Source: Roseovarius halotolerans
GTDB taxonomy: Bacteria; Pseudomonadota; Alphaproteobacteria; Rhodobacterales; Rhodobacteraceae
Length of the DNA stretch: 64,000 bases
Direction of reading: 5' to 3'
NCBI RefSeq assembly: GCF_900172255.1
Contig: NZ_FWFU01000002.1
Span: 682,001-746,000, forward strand
Both the position numbers and the translations under genes were made by a program. The notes under the pieces were generated by a model. That model made no database searches. It was not told where the DNA came from and saw only the letters and a program-made list of their open reading frames with translations. Position 1 is the first letter of the stretch, and every line of letters begins with the position of its first letter. Positions 9,034 to 17,249 of this stretch are shown here, one piece after another.

Positions 9034-10029
9034 ATGACACTTGGACAGAAAATCGCGTGGGACGATACGATCCTGCCGTTCCAATTGGACAATGCGGACA
9101 TTCGAGGGCGTGTCGCGCGCCTTGACGGGGTTCTCGACGGAATCCTGAAGCAGCACGATTATCCCGCCCCGGTCGAGGCGCTGGTTGCAGAGATGGCTCT
9201 GTTGACCGCGCTGATCGGCCAGACGATCAAGCTGCGATGGAAGTTGTCCCTTCAGGTGCAATCCAAGGGGCCGGTTCGCATGATCGCCACCGATTATTTC
9301 GCTCCCGAGGTCGAAGGCGAACCCGCCAGGATTCGGGCTTATGCCAGCTTCGACCGTGATCGCATCACCGACAGCACGCCTTATTCGCATATCGGCGAGG
9401 GATATTTCGCCGTGCTCATCGATCAGGGCAAGGGCTCGGAACCTTACCAGGGAATCACCGCACTCGCGGAGGGTGGACTGAGCGCCTGTGCCGAGTCCTA
9501 CTTTGATCAGTCCGAGCAGCTGCCGACCCGGTTCGCCCTTTCGTTCGGCAAGTCGACCGAGACCGACAGCGCCGAACATTGGCGCGCGGGGGGCGTCATG
9601 CTTCAACACATGCCGCAGATGTCGCCGTATCATGTACAGGACGACACCGGCGAGAACGGCGTGTCTGGGATGGCGGACATCGTAGACGAGGATGACGAAG
9701 AGAACTGGGATCGCGTCAACATGCTTCTGGACACCGTTGACGATCTGGAACTGATCGGCCCCTCGGTCGCGCCCACTGACCTTCTGGTGCGCCTCTTTCA
9801 CGAGGAGATGCCTCGGGTCTTCGATCTTCAGGCGGTGCGATTTGGCTGCACCTGTTCCGAAGAACGTGTGCGAAACAGCCTCTCGATCTATTCGGCCAAG
9901 GATATCGCCCGGATGACCACTGACGAGGGGATCGTGACCGCTGATTGCCAGTTTTGCGGCGCGCATTACCGGCTGGACCCCAAGACCTTGGGATTCGAGT
10001 CCGAGCAGGCGCCGGGTGACGATGCGTGA
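9034..10029 (+). CDS. hslO: Redox-regulated chaperone Hsp33
   Basis: Hsp33 is a cytoplasmic holdase that becomes active when its C-terminal zinc centre is oxidised. The zinc cysteines are visible as CTCSEE and, about 30 residues later, CQFC near the C-terminus, giving the family pattern CxC...CxxC. The N-terminal domain and the ACAESYFDQSEQLPT block also match. At 331 residues it is slightly longer than the E. coli protein, because of an acidic insertion (residues about 215-228) before the last third. It heads a compact run hslO-Nudix-cca in which each gene overlaps the next. Confidence 0.95.
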   Translation: MTLGQKIAWDDTILPFQLDNADIRGRVARLDGVLDGILKQHDYPAPVEALVAEMALLTALIGQTIKLRWKLSLQVQSKGPVRMIATDYFAPEVEGEPARIRAYASFDRDRITDSTPYSHIGEGYFAVLIDQGKGSEPYQGITALAEGGLSACAESYFDQSEQLPTRFALSFGKSTETDSAEHWRAGGVMLQHMPQMSPYHVQDDTGENGVSGMADIVDEDDEENWDRVNMLLDTVDDLELIGPSVAPTDLLVRLFHEEMPRVFDLQAVRFGCTCSEERVRNSLSIYSAKDIARMTTDEGIVTADCQFCGAHYRLDPKTLGFESEQAPGDDA

Positions 10030-10621
10030 TCCGCTGAGGTTGGTTTCCAAGGCGCTTGAGCGTGCCAGCACCGCGTCGTCGGATTATGATCTCAACCCCG
10101 ACACCAAGCTGCCGCCGGACCGCAAGCTGCGGCCGGCGGGCGTTCTGGTGCCGATCCTGTTTGAGGGAGAAGGGGCGCAGCTGTTCCTGACCAAGAGATC
10201 TTCGGCGCTAAGGCATCATCCCGGCCAGATCGCCTTTCCCGGCGGCAAGCAGGACGACACCGACAAGGATGTCATCGCGGCCGCGCTGCGCGAAGCGCAT
10301 GAGGAAATCGGGCTGGACCCCGGCAATGTCGAGGTTCTGGGCATGATGCCCGCACATGAAACGGTCACGGGTTTCATGGTCACACCAGTGGTGGCGCGTG
10401 TCCGGGCACCGTTCGAAGTCCGGCCTGAGCCGGGCGAGGTCGACGAGGTCTTCGAGGTTCCATTGATGCATCTCCTGGACCGCGCACAGTTCAGCGTTCA
10501 GGCGCGGCGCTGGCGGGGAAGCTGGCGAAAATACTATACGGTTCCCTTCGGTCCCTATTACATCTGGGGGGCAACCGCGCGCATCTTGCGCGTGATGGCC
10601 GATGCGGCGGAGGCAAGATGA
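10022..10621 (+). CDS. CoA-pyrophosphatase-type Nudix hydrolase
   Basis: A 199-residue Nudix protein. The Nudix box is GGKQDDTDKDVIAAALREA followed by HEEIGL, and it is preceded by LTKRSSALRHHPGQIAFPGG. That LTxRSxxLxxHPGQ(I/V)AFPGG segment marks the coenzyme A diphosphatase subgroup (NudL/PCD1-like), so the likely reaction is hydrolysis of CoA or oxidised CoA to phosphopantetheine and 3',5'-ADP. The start is either ATG 10022 or GTG 10016; both overlap the end of hslO, and I prefer the ATG. The stop overlaps the cca start by four bases (ATGA). Confidence 0.88.
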   Translation: MRDPLRLVSKALERASTASSDYDLNPDTKLPPDRKLRPAGVLVPILFEGEGAQLFLTKRSSALRHHPGQIAFPGGKQDDTDKDVIAAALREAHEEIGLDPGNVEVLGMMPAHETVTGFMVTPVVARVRAPFEVRPEPGEVDEVFEVPLMHLLDRAQFSVQARRWRGSWRKYYTVPFGPYYIWGATARILRVMADAAEAR

Positions 10622-11769
10622 AGCTGACCGGCGACTGGATTGAACGACCCGCCACGCAGGCGGTGTGCCGGATGATCGAGCAAGGTGGTTATCAAGCCTT
10701 GTTCGTCGGCGGCTGTGTGCGCAACGCCATCCTGGGCGCATCGGTCAACGATATCGACATCGCCACGGATGCCCATCCCGAAACGGTCATTTCCCTTGCC
10801 GAGGCCGCGGGGTTGAAACCTGTTCCGACCGGTCTGGAGCATGGCACGGTCACGGTGGTTTCGGATCATGTTCCGCATGAGGTGACCACGTTTCGCCGGG
10901 ATGTCGAAACCTTCGGACGGCATGCTGTCGTGGCCTATTCCGAGGATGTTGCCGAGGATGCGCGACGCCGCGATTTCACGATGAATGCGCTCTATGCGCG
11001 CCCTGACGGCACGGTGATCGACCCACTGAATGGGTTGAGGGACCTGCAGGCGCGTCATGTCAGGTTCATCGACGATCCCGAGCAGCGCATTCGCGAGGAT
11101 TACCTCAGGATCCTCCGGTTCTTTCGGTTTCACGCCTGGTATGGCGATCCGGTGGCGGGGCTCGACCTCGAGGGGCTGGCGGCAGTGGCGACGCATGCCG
11201 ACCGACTGTCGGACCTATCGCGCGAACGGGTCGGCGCCGAGATCGTAAAGTTGCTGAGCGCGCCCGACCCGGCACCTTCAGTGGCGGCGATGCGTGCGTG
11301 CGGTGTGCTTGTGGCGGTTTTGCCGGGGTCGGATGACAGGGGGGTGGCGCCGCTTGTACATCATGAGCAACAGGCTGGTATCACACCCGAGCCGATACGC
11401 CGCCTGGCGGCGCTTGGTGGGGATGGCGTGGCCGACCGCCTGCGTCTGAGCAAGGCGCAGTCCAAGCGTCTGGCCCTGCTGCGGAGGGAAGCGTCAAGCA
11501 TCACGAGCGCCGACGAGCTTGGCTATCGTCACGGGGCCGAAACTGGTGTGGATGTCCTGCTTCTGCGCTCTGCCTTGCTGGAGGTTCCCTTTGATCCCGC
11601 CCTTTGCGCCCGCGTTGCCCACGCGGCAAAAGCAACTTTGCCGGTCACGCCGCATGACCTGATGCCCGCCTATAGCGGGCCAGCGCTCGGGATGCGGCTG
11701 GCAGAGCTTGAGCGGCGCTGGATCGACTCGGGCTTTCGCCTGTCCCGCGATGAGTTGCTTGCAGGATAA
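10618..11769 (+). CDS. cca: CCA tRNA nucleotidyltransferase (class II)
   Basis: Adds or repairs the 3'-terminal CCA of tRNAs. Diagnostic motifs are LFVGGCVRNAILG, the metal-binding pair in NDIDIATD, ARRRDFTMNAL and EDYLRILRFFRFHA. The length of 383 residues fits an alphaproteobacterial class II enzyme. There is no HD phosphohydrolase domain of the kind found in the E. coli protein. Translation is coupled to the Nudix gene by an ATGA overlap. The only tRNA gene in the window (53.9 kb) already encodes its CCA, so the role here would be mainly repair, at least for that tRNA. Confidence 0.93.
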   Translation: MKLTGDWIERPATQAVCRMIEQGGYQALFVGGCVRNAILGASVNDIDIATDAHPETVISLAEAAGLKPVPTGLEHGTVTVVSDHVPHEVTTFRRDVETFGRHAVVAYSEDVAEDARRRDFTMNALYARPDGTVIDPLNGLRDLQARHVRFIDDPEQRIREDYLRILRFFRFHAWYGDPVAGLDLEGLAAVATHADRLSDLSRERVGAEIVKLLSAPDPAPSVAAMRACGVLVAVLPGSDDRGVAPLVHHEQQAGITPEPIRRLAALGGDGVADRLRLSKAQSKRLALLRREASSITSADELGYRHGAETGVDVLLLRSALLEVPFDPALCARVAHAAKATLPVTPHDLMPAYSGPALGMRLAELERRWIDSGFRLSRDELLAG

Positions 11770-11778
11770 GGTGGCGAG

Positions 11779-12993
11779 ATGAAACGCATTCAGATCAATC
11801 GGCTGGGGCATCATGGCGACGGGATCGGCGACGGACCGGTCTATGCACCGCTGACCTTGCCCGGAGAAGTGATCGAGGCAGAGGGCGACGATGACCGCTT
11901 GAGTGATATCCGCATTATCGAGCCTTCCCCTGATCGCGTCGCGCCGCCCTGTCGGCATTTCAAGTCCTGTGGCGGCTGCCAGTTGCAGCACGCTTCGGAT
12001 GATTTTCTGGCTGCGTGGAAACAGGACGTCGTGAGGGTTGCACTGTCCGCGAACGACCTTACGGCCGAGTTTCTTCCGATTGCCGTTTCGCCGCCGCGCT
12101 CGCGTCGGCGCGCCACGTTTTCCGCGCGGCGCACCAAAAAGGGCGCGATGGCTGGATTTCACATGCGCGGTTCGGATGTGATCGTCGAAATACCGGAATG
12201 CCAACTACTGCACCCGGATCTGATGCGGGCCCTGCCGGTGGCAGAGATGCTTGCTTGTGCAGGCGCCAGTCGCAAGCATAGCCTTTCGGTCGCGGCCACG
12301 ACGTCGCTGAACGGTTTGGACATATCGATCTCGGGCGGCAAGCCGCTGGACGGACCATTGCGCCTAGAGTTGGCGGCACTGGCCGGGCAACAGGATCTGG
12401 CGCGGCTGTCATGGGAGGATGAGGTTATAGCGACCCGCCTGCCACCGGAGCAGCGTTTCGACGGGGTGGCGGTTGTGCCGCCGGCTGGCGCGTTTCTTCA
12501 GGCCACGCAGGAGGGCGAAGACGCCTTGCGACAGGACGTAGTCGCTATCGTCGGCACGGCCACAAAGGTGGCGGATCTGTTTTCAGGATGTGGAACCTTC
12601 GCGTTGCCCCTCGCTCGCCACGCCGCGGTGCATGCTGTCGAGGGCGAGAAGGCGATGATTGAGGCGCTCGACAGGGGTTGGCGCAAAAGCGAAGGGCTGA
12701 AGGCGGTCACCCATGAAGCACGCGATCTTTTCCGCAGGCCGTTGCTGCCGGACGAGCTTGCCCGGTTCGACGCTGTCGTGATCGACCCGCCCCGCGCAGG
12801 CGCGCAGGCGCAGGTCGCCGAGCTGTGCGCCGCATCGGTGCCGACAATCGCCTACGTGTCGTGTAACCCCGCCAGCTTCGCGCGGGATGCCAGAACACTT
12901 GTCGAAAGCGGCTATCAGCTGGATGCCGTCCGGGTAGTCGATCAGTTCCGCTGGTCCGCACATGTCGAGCTTGTCGCCGCATTTCGGCGCTGA
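11779..12993 (+). CDS. TrmA/RlmD-family rRNA (uracil-5)-methyltransferase
   Basis: A 404-residue SAM-dependent methyltransferase that makes 5-methyluridine in RNA. An N-terminal TRAM-like segment (residues 1-50) is followed by the iron-sulfur ligands C58, C64 and C67 in CRHFKSCGGC, with a fourth Cys in PECQLLH. Motif VADLFSGCGTF binds SAM, VIDPPRAGA is motif IV, and AYVSCNPASFARD contains the catalytic Cys. The iron-sulfur pattern favours an rRNA target (RlmC/RlmD type) over tRNA, but the exact uridine cannot be read. It starts 9 bases after cca and probably shares its transcript. Confidence 0.88.
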   Translation: MKRIQINRLGHHGDGIGDGPVYAPLTLPGEVIEAEGDDDRLSDIRIIEPSPDRVAPPCRHFKSCGGCQLQHASDDFLAAWKQDVVRVALSANDLTAEFLPIAVSPPRSRRRATFSARRTKKGAMAGFHMRGSDVIVEIPECQLLHPDLMRALPVAEMLACAGASRKHSLSVAATTSLNGLDISISGGKPLDGPLRLELAALAGQQDLARLSWEDEVIATRLPPEQRFDGVAVVPPAGAFLQATQEGEDALRQDVVAIVGTATKVADLFSGCGTFALPLARHAAVHAVEGEKAMIEALDRGWRKSEGLKAVTHEARDLFRRPLLPDELARFDAVVIDPPRAGAQAQVAELCAASVPTIAYVSCNPASFARDARTLVESGYQLDAVRVVDQFRWSAHVELVAAFRR

Positions 12994-13079
12994 TGTGCCA
13001 GACATCAAAACGTTGCTTTGAAAAATCGACAGATGCGGTAAAATCGGCGGCGAGCAGACAAGACAGGCGAAACAAGAAA

Positions 13080-13577
13080 ATGAATGTGATCCGTTTGATT
13101 GCTGGCGGGCTTTTGTTGGCAGCATTGGCCAGTTGCAGCGCGTCCAAATTCAAGACCTACAACGGACCCGAGGTGACACGGGTCATTGTAAACAAGGGCG
13201 ACCGCAGGATGTATCTGCTGCACCACGAAAAGGTGCTCGAGGCCTATGACATCGATCTCGGTTTCGCCCCGGATGGTCACAAGGAAGTCGAAGGCGACGG
13301 GCGAACACCCGAGGGCGACTATGTCATAGACCGTCGCAACCCCAACAGCAGCTACCATCTGTCATTGGGGATTTCCTACCCCAACGAGATGGATGTATCG
13401 CGAGCCGCTTCCGTCGGAATGAGCCCGGGCGGAGACATCTTCATTCATGGGGGTCCGCAGGATTCGCGCAATAGGCAGCGCGACTGGACCGCCGGCTGTA
13501 TCTCGGTCAAGGATCACGAGATGGAGGATATCTATGCGATGGTTCGCGACGGGACGATGATCTCGATCTATCCCTGA
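13080..13577 (+). CDS. L,D-transpeptidase (YkuD-domain) lipoprotein
   Basis: A 165-residue exported protein with an N-terminal hydrophobic segment and lipobox LASC, which makes C19 the probable lipidated residue. The YkuD catalytic signature is present as IFIHGG and, 14 residues later, TAGCISV with the active-site Cys. L,D-transpeptidases form 3-3 cross-links in peptidoglycan or attach proteins to it; a role in peptidoglycan modification is inferred. I chose ATG 13080 because it begins a proper signal peptide; the frame extends 29 codons further up to the end of the methyltransferase gene. It ends 9 bases from a convergent CAP-domain lipoprotein. Confidence 0.87.
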   Translation: MNVIRLIAGGLLLAALASCSASKFKTYNGPEVTRVIVNKGDRRMYLLHHEKVLEAYDIDLGFAPDGHKEVEGDGRTPEGDYVIDRRNPNSSYHLSLGISYPNEMDVSRAASVGMSPGGDIFIHGGPQDSRNRQRDWTAGCISVKDHEMEDIYAMVRDGTMISIYP

Positions 13578-13586
13578 CGGGCAGGA

Positions 13587-14102
13587 TCACTTGCCCAGAA
13601 CGAGGGTCCACCAGATCTTGCCGCTGTCTTCCTGTAGCCAGGAAAAGCCCATATCTCTGGCATCGGGCGCAAGGATGACATCCCGAGTCGTGGATTCCTC
13701 CATCCACGCGGCGAGAGTTTCCAGTTCGGTCTCGTAAGTCTCCGATATGTTCTCGCCGACCAGCTCGCCCTCGTACCCGACGCGGCGCACACGGTCGATC
13801 GGCGAAGACCCGTCCGACCCGAAGTGCCAGGGCCGGTTCTGGATAGACATATCACGAGAATGTGTCGCCGCTGCCGCGGTGAGCTTGGAATTGAGCTGCA
13901 CGGGCGGATGATTTGCGGCCTGACGCAATGAATTTACCGAATCAAGCATGCGATACTGAATCTGCGCAGTCTCGTTGTCACGGATACGATAAACCTTGGG
14001 CAGGGGCTTGCCATCAGGGCCAAGTTGCGGCTCAGGGGGCGGTGCGGCACAAGCCGAAAGCGCCAGAAGTGCCGAGAGAAGCAATATAAAAACGCGCACC
14101 AT
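13587..14102 (-). CDS. CAP (SCP/PR-1-like) domain lipoprotein
   Basis: A 171-residue protein with a signal sequence and lipobox LSAC (lipidated C18). The CAP domain shows LNSKLTAAAATHSRDM, WHFGSDGSSP and a GENI block, as in bacterial YkwD-like proteins. The biochemical role of bacterial CAP proteins is not settled. The start at 14102 is supported by AGGA eight bases upstream; a second ATG at 14111 has a poorly placed site. It sits between two L,D-transpeptidase genes, which suggests an envelope role, though this is inference from position alone. Confidence 0.83.
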   Translation of the reverse strand: MVRVFILLLSALLALSACAAPPPEPQLGPDGKPLPKVYRIRDNETAQIQYRMLDSVNSLRQAANHPPVQLNSKLTAAAATHSRDMSIQNRPWHFGSDGSSPIDRVRRVGYEGELVGENISETYETELETLAAWMEESTTRDVILAPDARDMGFSWLQEDSGKIWWTLVLGK

Positions 14103-14203
14103 GATTGCCATCCTGCCAAATTTCCGTTCACAAGCTCTAGCGCGGGTTGCGGCGGGTTTCAAACCCACATCCCATACGATTTGCGAAATCGCGCCGCTTT
14201 GAA

Positions 14204-14232
14204 TTGCGACTGCGGCCCGCGCGCCATATATT
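14204..14232 (+). promoter_or_regulatory. Predicted sigma-70-type promoter for the Tat-exported L,D-transpeptidase
   Basis: TTGCGA (14204-14209) and TATATT (14227-14232) are 17 bases apart, 37 bases before the start codon at 14270. Confidence 0.5.
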
Positions 14233-14269
14233 CTTGAGTCTATGACAGAATCCAAGCCGGAGTTGAGAA

Positions 14270-14872
14270 ATGGCTTCCAAGTTCGCAAAGTCGCTAAACC
14301 GCCGAATGTTCTTGGCCGGAAGCGCAGCAGCAGCAGGGGTGCCCGCCTTCGCGCAGAACCTTGATGGCGACGAAACAGTTGAAATCGAAGAAAGCGTCAA
14401 GCACGCGGTCCGCCGGAATATCTCGAGTTTCCGGGCGCTGGATTGGCAACCGTATTTCTCCAATCTGAACAACGGTGCGATCCTGGTAGATATTTCGTCT
14501 CGCGCCTTGCACTATTGGTCCGAAGACGGTCAAACCTACAAGCTTTACCCTTCGAGTGTGCCGCTTTCCGAGGATCTTACGCGCCGTGGCCGGACCAGTG
14601 TCGTGCGTAAGGTCGAAGGGCCAAGCTGGCGGCCGACGCCGGCCATGCTCAAGCGTAACCCGGAGTGGCCGGAATATGTGGGCCCTGGCCCTGATAACCC
14701 GCTTGGTACCCACGCGCTTTATCTGGGCTGGACCTACTATCGGATACACGGAACCCACGACACGCGCAAAATCGGACGGCGCTCGTCGAATGGGTGCATC
14801 GGACTCTACAACGAACATATTTCCGAACTTTTCAAGATGGCGAAGATTGGCACACAAGTGTTGCTAATTTGA
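14270..14872 (+). CDS. Tat-exported L,D-transpeptidase (YkuD domain)
   Basis: A 200-residue protein whose first 28 residues form a twin-arginine signal (NRRMFLAG, then an alanine-rich stretch and AFA/QN cleavage site). Export in folded form through the Tat system is therefore likely. The catalytic signature is IHGTHD followed by GRRSSNGCIGL, with the active-site Cys in NGCI. The family cross-links peptidoglycan stem peptides or attaches outer-membrane proteins. It has its own predicted promoter and is divergent from the CAP lipoprotein. The nearby lipoprotein L,D-transpeptidase at 13080 lacks the Tat signal, so the two enzymes reach the periplasm by different routes. Confidence 0.9.
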   Translation: MASKFAKSLNRRMFLAGSAAAAGVPAFAQNLDGDETVEIEESVKHAVRRNISSFRALDWQPYFSNLNNGAILVDISSRALHYWSEDGQTYKLYPSSVPLSEDLTRRGRTSVVRKVEGPSWRPTPAMLKRNPEWPEYVGPGPDNPLGTHALYLGWTYYRIHGTHDTRKIGRRSSNGCIGLYNEHISELFKMAKIGTQVLLI

Positions 14873-15014
14873 CGAAATGGATTTTGTCTTTTTCTGTGCA
14901 GGGTAATGTTGCATTTGCAAATCAACTGGATTGCTGCATAGAGAATTTCACGAGGTTAGTCTTGGGTGCTTGTTGTCATACTGAACGGCAGCAAGCCTGT
15001 ATCAGGAGGATAAA

Positions 15015-15206
15015 ATGAAGAAACTCGTTCTCGCCGCCGCATTGACTGCTGCTGCTTCGACCGCTTTCGCCGGCAACATGCAAGAGCCGGTCATGGAAGC
15101 ACCGGTTGTTGTTGAGGAAACCACTGCAAGCTCGTCCGCAGCGGGCGTTTGGATTCCGCTGACGATCCTGGCCATCGTTGTGGCAGCGATTGCTGCTGAC
15201 AGCTGA
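15015..15206 (+). CDS. Small exported/membrane protein of unknown function (63 aa)
   Basis: I do not recognise a family. The 63-residue product starts with a clear signal peptide (residues 1-19, MKKLVLAAAL then AFA/GN). A short acidic Pro/Val/Glu linker (20-45) leads to a hydrophobic C-terminal segment (about 45-61, VWIPLTILAIVVAAIAA) that should sit in the membrane. The ribosome-binding site AGGAGG is perfect and 7 bases from the ATG, and a strong terminator follows within 30 bases. It therefore looks like a compact, well-expressed single gene. It lies between an L,D-transpeptidase and hemH, which is on the other strand. Confidence 0.8.
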   Translation: MKKLVLAAALTAAASTAFAGNMQEPVMEAPVVVEETTASSSAAGVWIPLTILAIVVAAIAADS

Positions 15207-15232
15207 TTTTTTCAGCCACGGTTGAAATTATG

Positions 15233-15268
15233 AAAAGGCAGTGGATGTTCCACTGCCTTTTCGTTTTT
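15233..15268 (+). terminator. Rho-independent terminator after the 63-aa gene
   Basis: Perfect 12-base arms AAAAGGCAGTGG (15233-15244) and CCACTGCCTTTT (15250-15261), five-base loop, then CG and five T. The A/T ends of the stem could also let it work for hemH coming from the other side. Confidence 0.85.
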
Positions 15269-15302
15269 GATCTTGTCGAGTCCGAGGTCGCGCGCCTCCG
15301 AC

Positions 15303-16364
15303 TCAGTCAAGCCATCCCTTGAGGTTGGTTTCGACCACCGAGGCAAGCGCCTTGATATGCGCCTCGCTGTCGTTCAGGCAGGGAATGTAGGTGAATTGTT
15401 CGCCGCCTGCTTCCTCGAAACTCTCACGGATCTCTTCGTTGATCTCTTCCAGTGTTTCGATGCAGTCGGCAGAGAAGGCGGGCGCAATGACGGCAATCTT
15501 CTTCTTGCCCTGCCGCGCCAACTCGGCAACGTGTTCCACTGTATAGGGCTTCAGCCATTCTTCAGGGCCGAAGACTGACTGGAACGTTGTCGTGATCTGG
15601 GTGTCGTCCCAGCCAAGCCTTTCCTTTAGCAGGCGTGTCGTTTTCTGACATTGGCAATGATAGGGATCGCCCTGCATCAGATAGCGCTTGGGCATCCCGT
15701 GATATGACACCACCAGGATATCCGGGCGGTTGCTGGTCTGCGCATAGGCATCCTCGACGGATTTCGCGAGTGCCTCGATATACTCCGGCTTGTCGAAATA
15801 AGGCTCTGCCACGCGTGCGATCGGCTGCCAGGGTTCGTCCATCAGCGCACGAAAGAACTGGTCGTTCGCGGTGGCTGAGGTTGCACCCGCGTATTGCGGA
15901 TAGAGCGGGAAGAACAAGATCCGCGTGCAGCCTGCCTTGACCATCTCGCGCACCTTCGATTTGGTCGAAGGGTTGCCGTAGCGCATGCAGAAATCCACCA
16001 TCACCTGATCGCCATAGCGTTCACGCATCGCGTCGGCCATCTTTGCTGTCTGGTCGCGCGTGATGGTCATCAGCGGGCTTTCATTTTTCTCCTCGTTCCA
16101 GATGGATTTGTAGGCTTCGCCACTGGTGAAGGGGCGCTTCGTCAGGATGATCAGCTGGAGAAGCGGCTGCCACTTCCACGGGCTGTAGTCGATCACGCGA
16201 CGATCCGAGAGGAATTCGTTAAGGTACCGGCGCATCGGCCAATAGCTGTAGTGATCCGGAGTTCCCAGATTGGCTAGAAGAACACCCGTTTTGGGTGCCG
16301 CGATGGCGGGATGATCGGCCGGAGCGTTGTCCGGGCGCGCCGCGTTGGTGCCTGCGTCAAGCAT
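15303..16364 (-). CDS. hemH: Ferrochelatase
   Basis: Inserts ferrous iron into protoporphyrin IX, the last step of haem synthesis, at the cytoplasmic membrane. The family starts GVLLANLGTP, as seen at residues 28-37. The catalytic His is in LVVSYHGMPKRYL, and the acidic region ETLEEINEEIRE near the C-terminus carries the metal-path glutamates. Its 353 residues are typical. The first 25 residues are Ala/Pro rich and variable, so the true start could be slightly internal. The gene converges on the 63-residue membrane protein and runs in the same direction as the methyltransferase at 16420. Confidence 0.95.
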   Translation of the reverse strand: MLDAGTNAARPDNAPADHPAIAAPKTGVLLANLGTPDHYSYWPMRRYLNEFLSDRRVIDYSPWKWQPLLQLIILTKRPFTSGEAYKSIWNEEKNESPLMTITRDQTAKMADAMRERYGDQVMVDFCMRYGNPSTKSKVREMVKAGCTRILFFPLYPQYAGATSATANDQFFRALMDEPWQPIARVAEPYFDKPEYIEALAKSVEDAYAQTSNRPDILVVSYHGMPKRYLMQGDPYHCQCQKTTRLLKERLGWDDTQITTTFQSVFGPEEWLKPYTVEHVAELARQGKKKIAVIAPAFSADCIETLEEINEEIRESFEEAGGEQFTYIPCLNDSEAHIKALASVVETNLKGWLD

Positions 16365-16419
16365 TCTCAGTACCTCATTGTGGCGGATTACGCATCAAGA
16401 TAGCGGCTTAATAGTATCG

Positions 16420-17235
16420 TCAATCCTTGAGCGCTGTTTCTTTCGTGCCAAGTGCGTCGGCAAGTCGCGCCGAAGCCGAGCCCGGCCGGAGTGGTTGTGG
16501 CTGATTTGCATCCGGCGCCCAGCCTGTCAGCATCATCAGATCAAAGGTCGCAGGGATCCGACCGTCGGCATGACCGAAGCTGTCGGCGTAGATATCACAG
16601 GCGCGGCGCATCACGTCGCGGCGCATTGGTTTCCTGGGGCGGGCCGAAAGCGCGCTCGCTTCTCCCATCGCACGCAGGTCGCGCATCAGATCAAGCGCCG
16701 AAGGATATGTCGCCGTTAGTTGCACATGGTCTGCGACCGGCAGCGCGAACCCGGCTCTTTGAAGCAATCCGCCGAGATCCCGTATCTCACCCATTGGCGC
16801 CACGCGCGGCGAGAGCCCGCCGGAGATGTCGGATTCGGCCTGAGCCAGTGCGCTGCGCAACTGATGCAGGGTGGTGCCACCAAAAAACACGCCGAGGAAC
16901 AGGCCATCGGGGCGAAGTGCGCGGCGTGACTGGATCAACTGACCCACCGGATCATTTGCCCAATGCAAGCACATCGCATGAACCAGCAGGTCGACACTGC
17001 CTTCGGAAATCGCAAGCGTCTCGTCATCCGTATAAAACTGGGCCTGGGGTAGCCGATTTTCCCAGAAAGTGGGGAAACCGGTGATCACCGCGATATCCGT
17101 AAACGACCTGTTAACCAGAGAGAGGCGATCCTCGATCTCGTCGGCGGCGGTTTCATGAAGGAAAAGCGTCGGCGCGCGCAAGGCCCGTTGGCGGTTGCGG
17201 ACAAGCGCGGCTCGGTCGGTGATATGGTTCATCAT
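16420..17235 (-). CDS. SAM-dependent methyltransferase, BioC/NDUFAF5-like
   Basis: A 271-residue class I methyltransferase. Acceptor-side features are modest, but EGSVDLLVHAMCLHWANDPV resembles the post-motif segment of BioC and of the mitochondrial complex I assembly factor NDUFAF5, and RRALRPDGLFLGVFFGG is the usual motif before strand 5. The SAM glycine loop is degenerate in the part I can read. A biotin role is not assigned. The start is one of two neighbouring ATGs (17235, 17232). It is divergent from comF, with only 14 bases between the start codons, so the promoters must overlap the coding regions. Confidence 0.75.
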   Translation of the reverse strand: MMNHITDRAALVRNRQRALRAPTLFLHETAADEIEDRLSLVNRSFTDIAVITGFPTFWENRLPQAQFYTDDETLAISEGSVDLLVHAMCLHWANDPVGQLIQSRRALRPDGLFLGVFFGGTTLHQLRSALAQAESDISGGLSPRVAPMGEIRDLGGLLQRAGFALPVADHVQLTATYPSALDLMRDLRAMGEASALSARPRKPMRRDVMRRACDIYADSFGHADGRIPATFDLMMLTGWAPDANQPQPLRPGSASARLADALGTKETALKD

Positions 17236-17249
17236 GCGGAAAGAATAGG

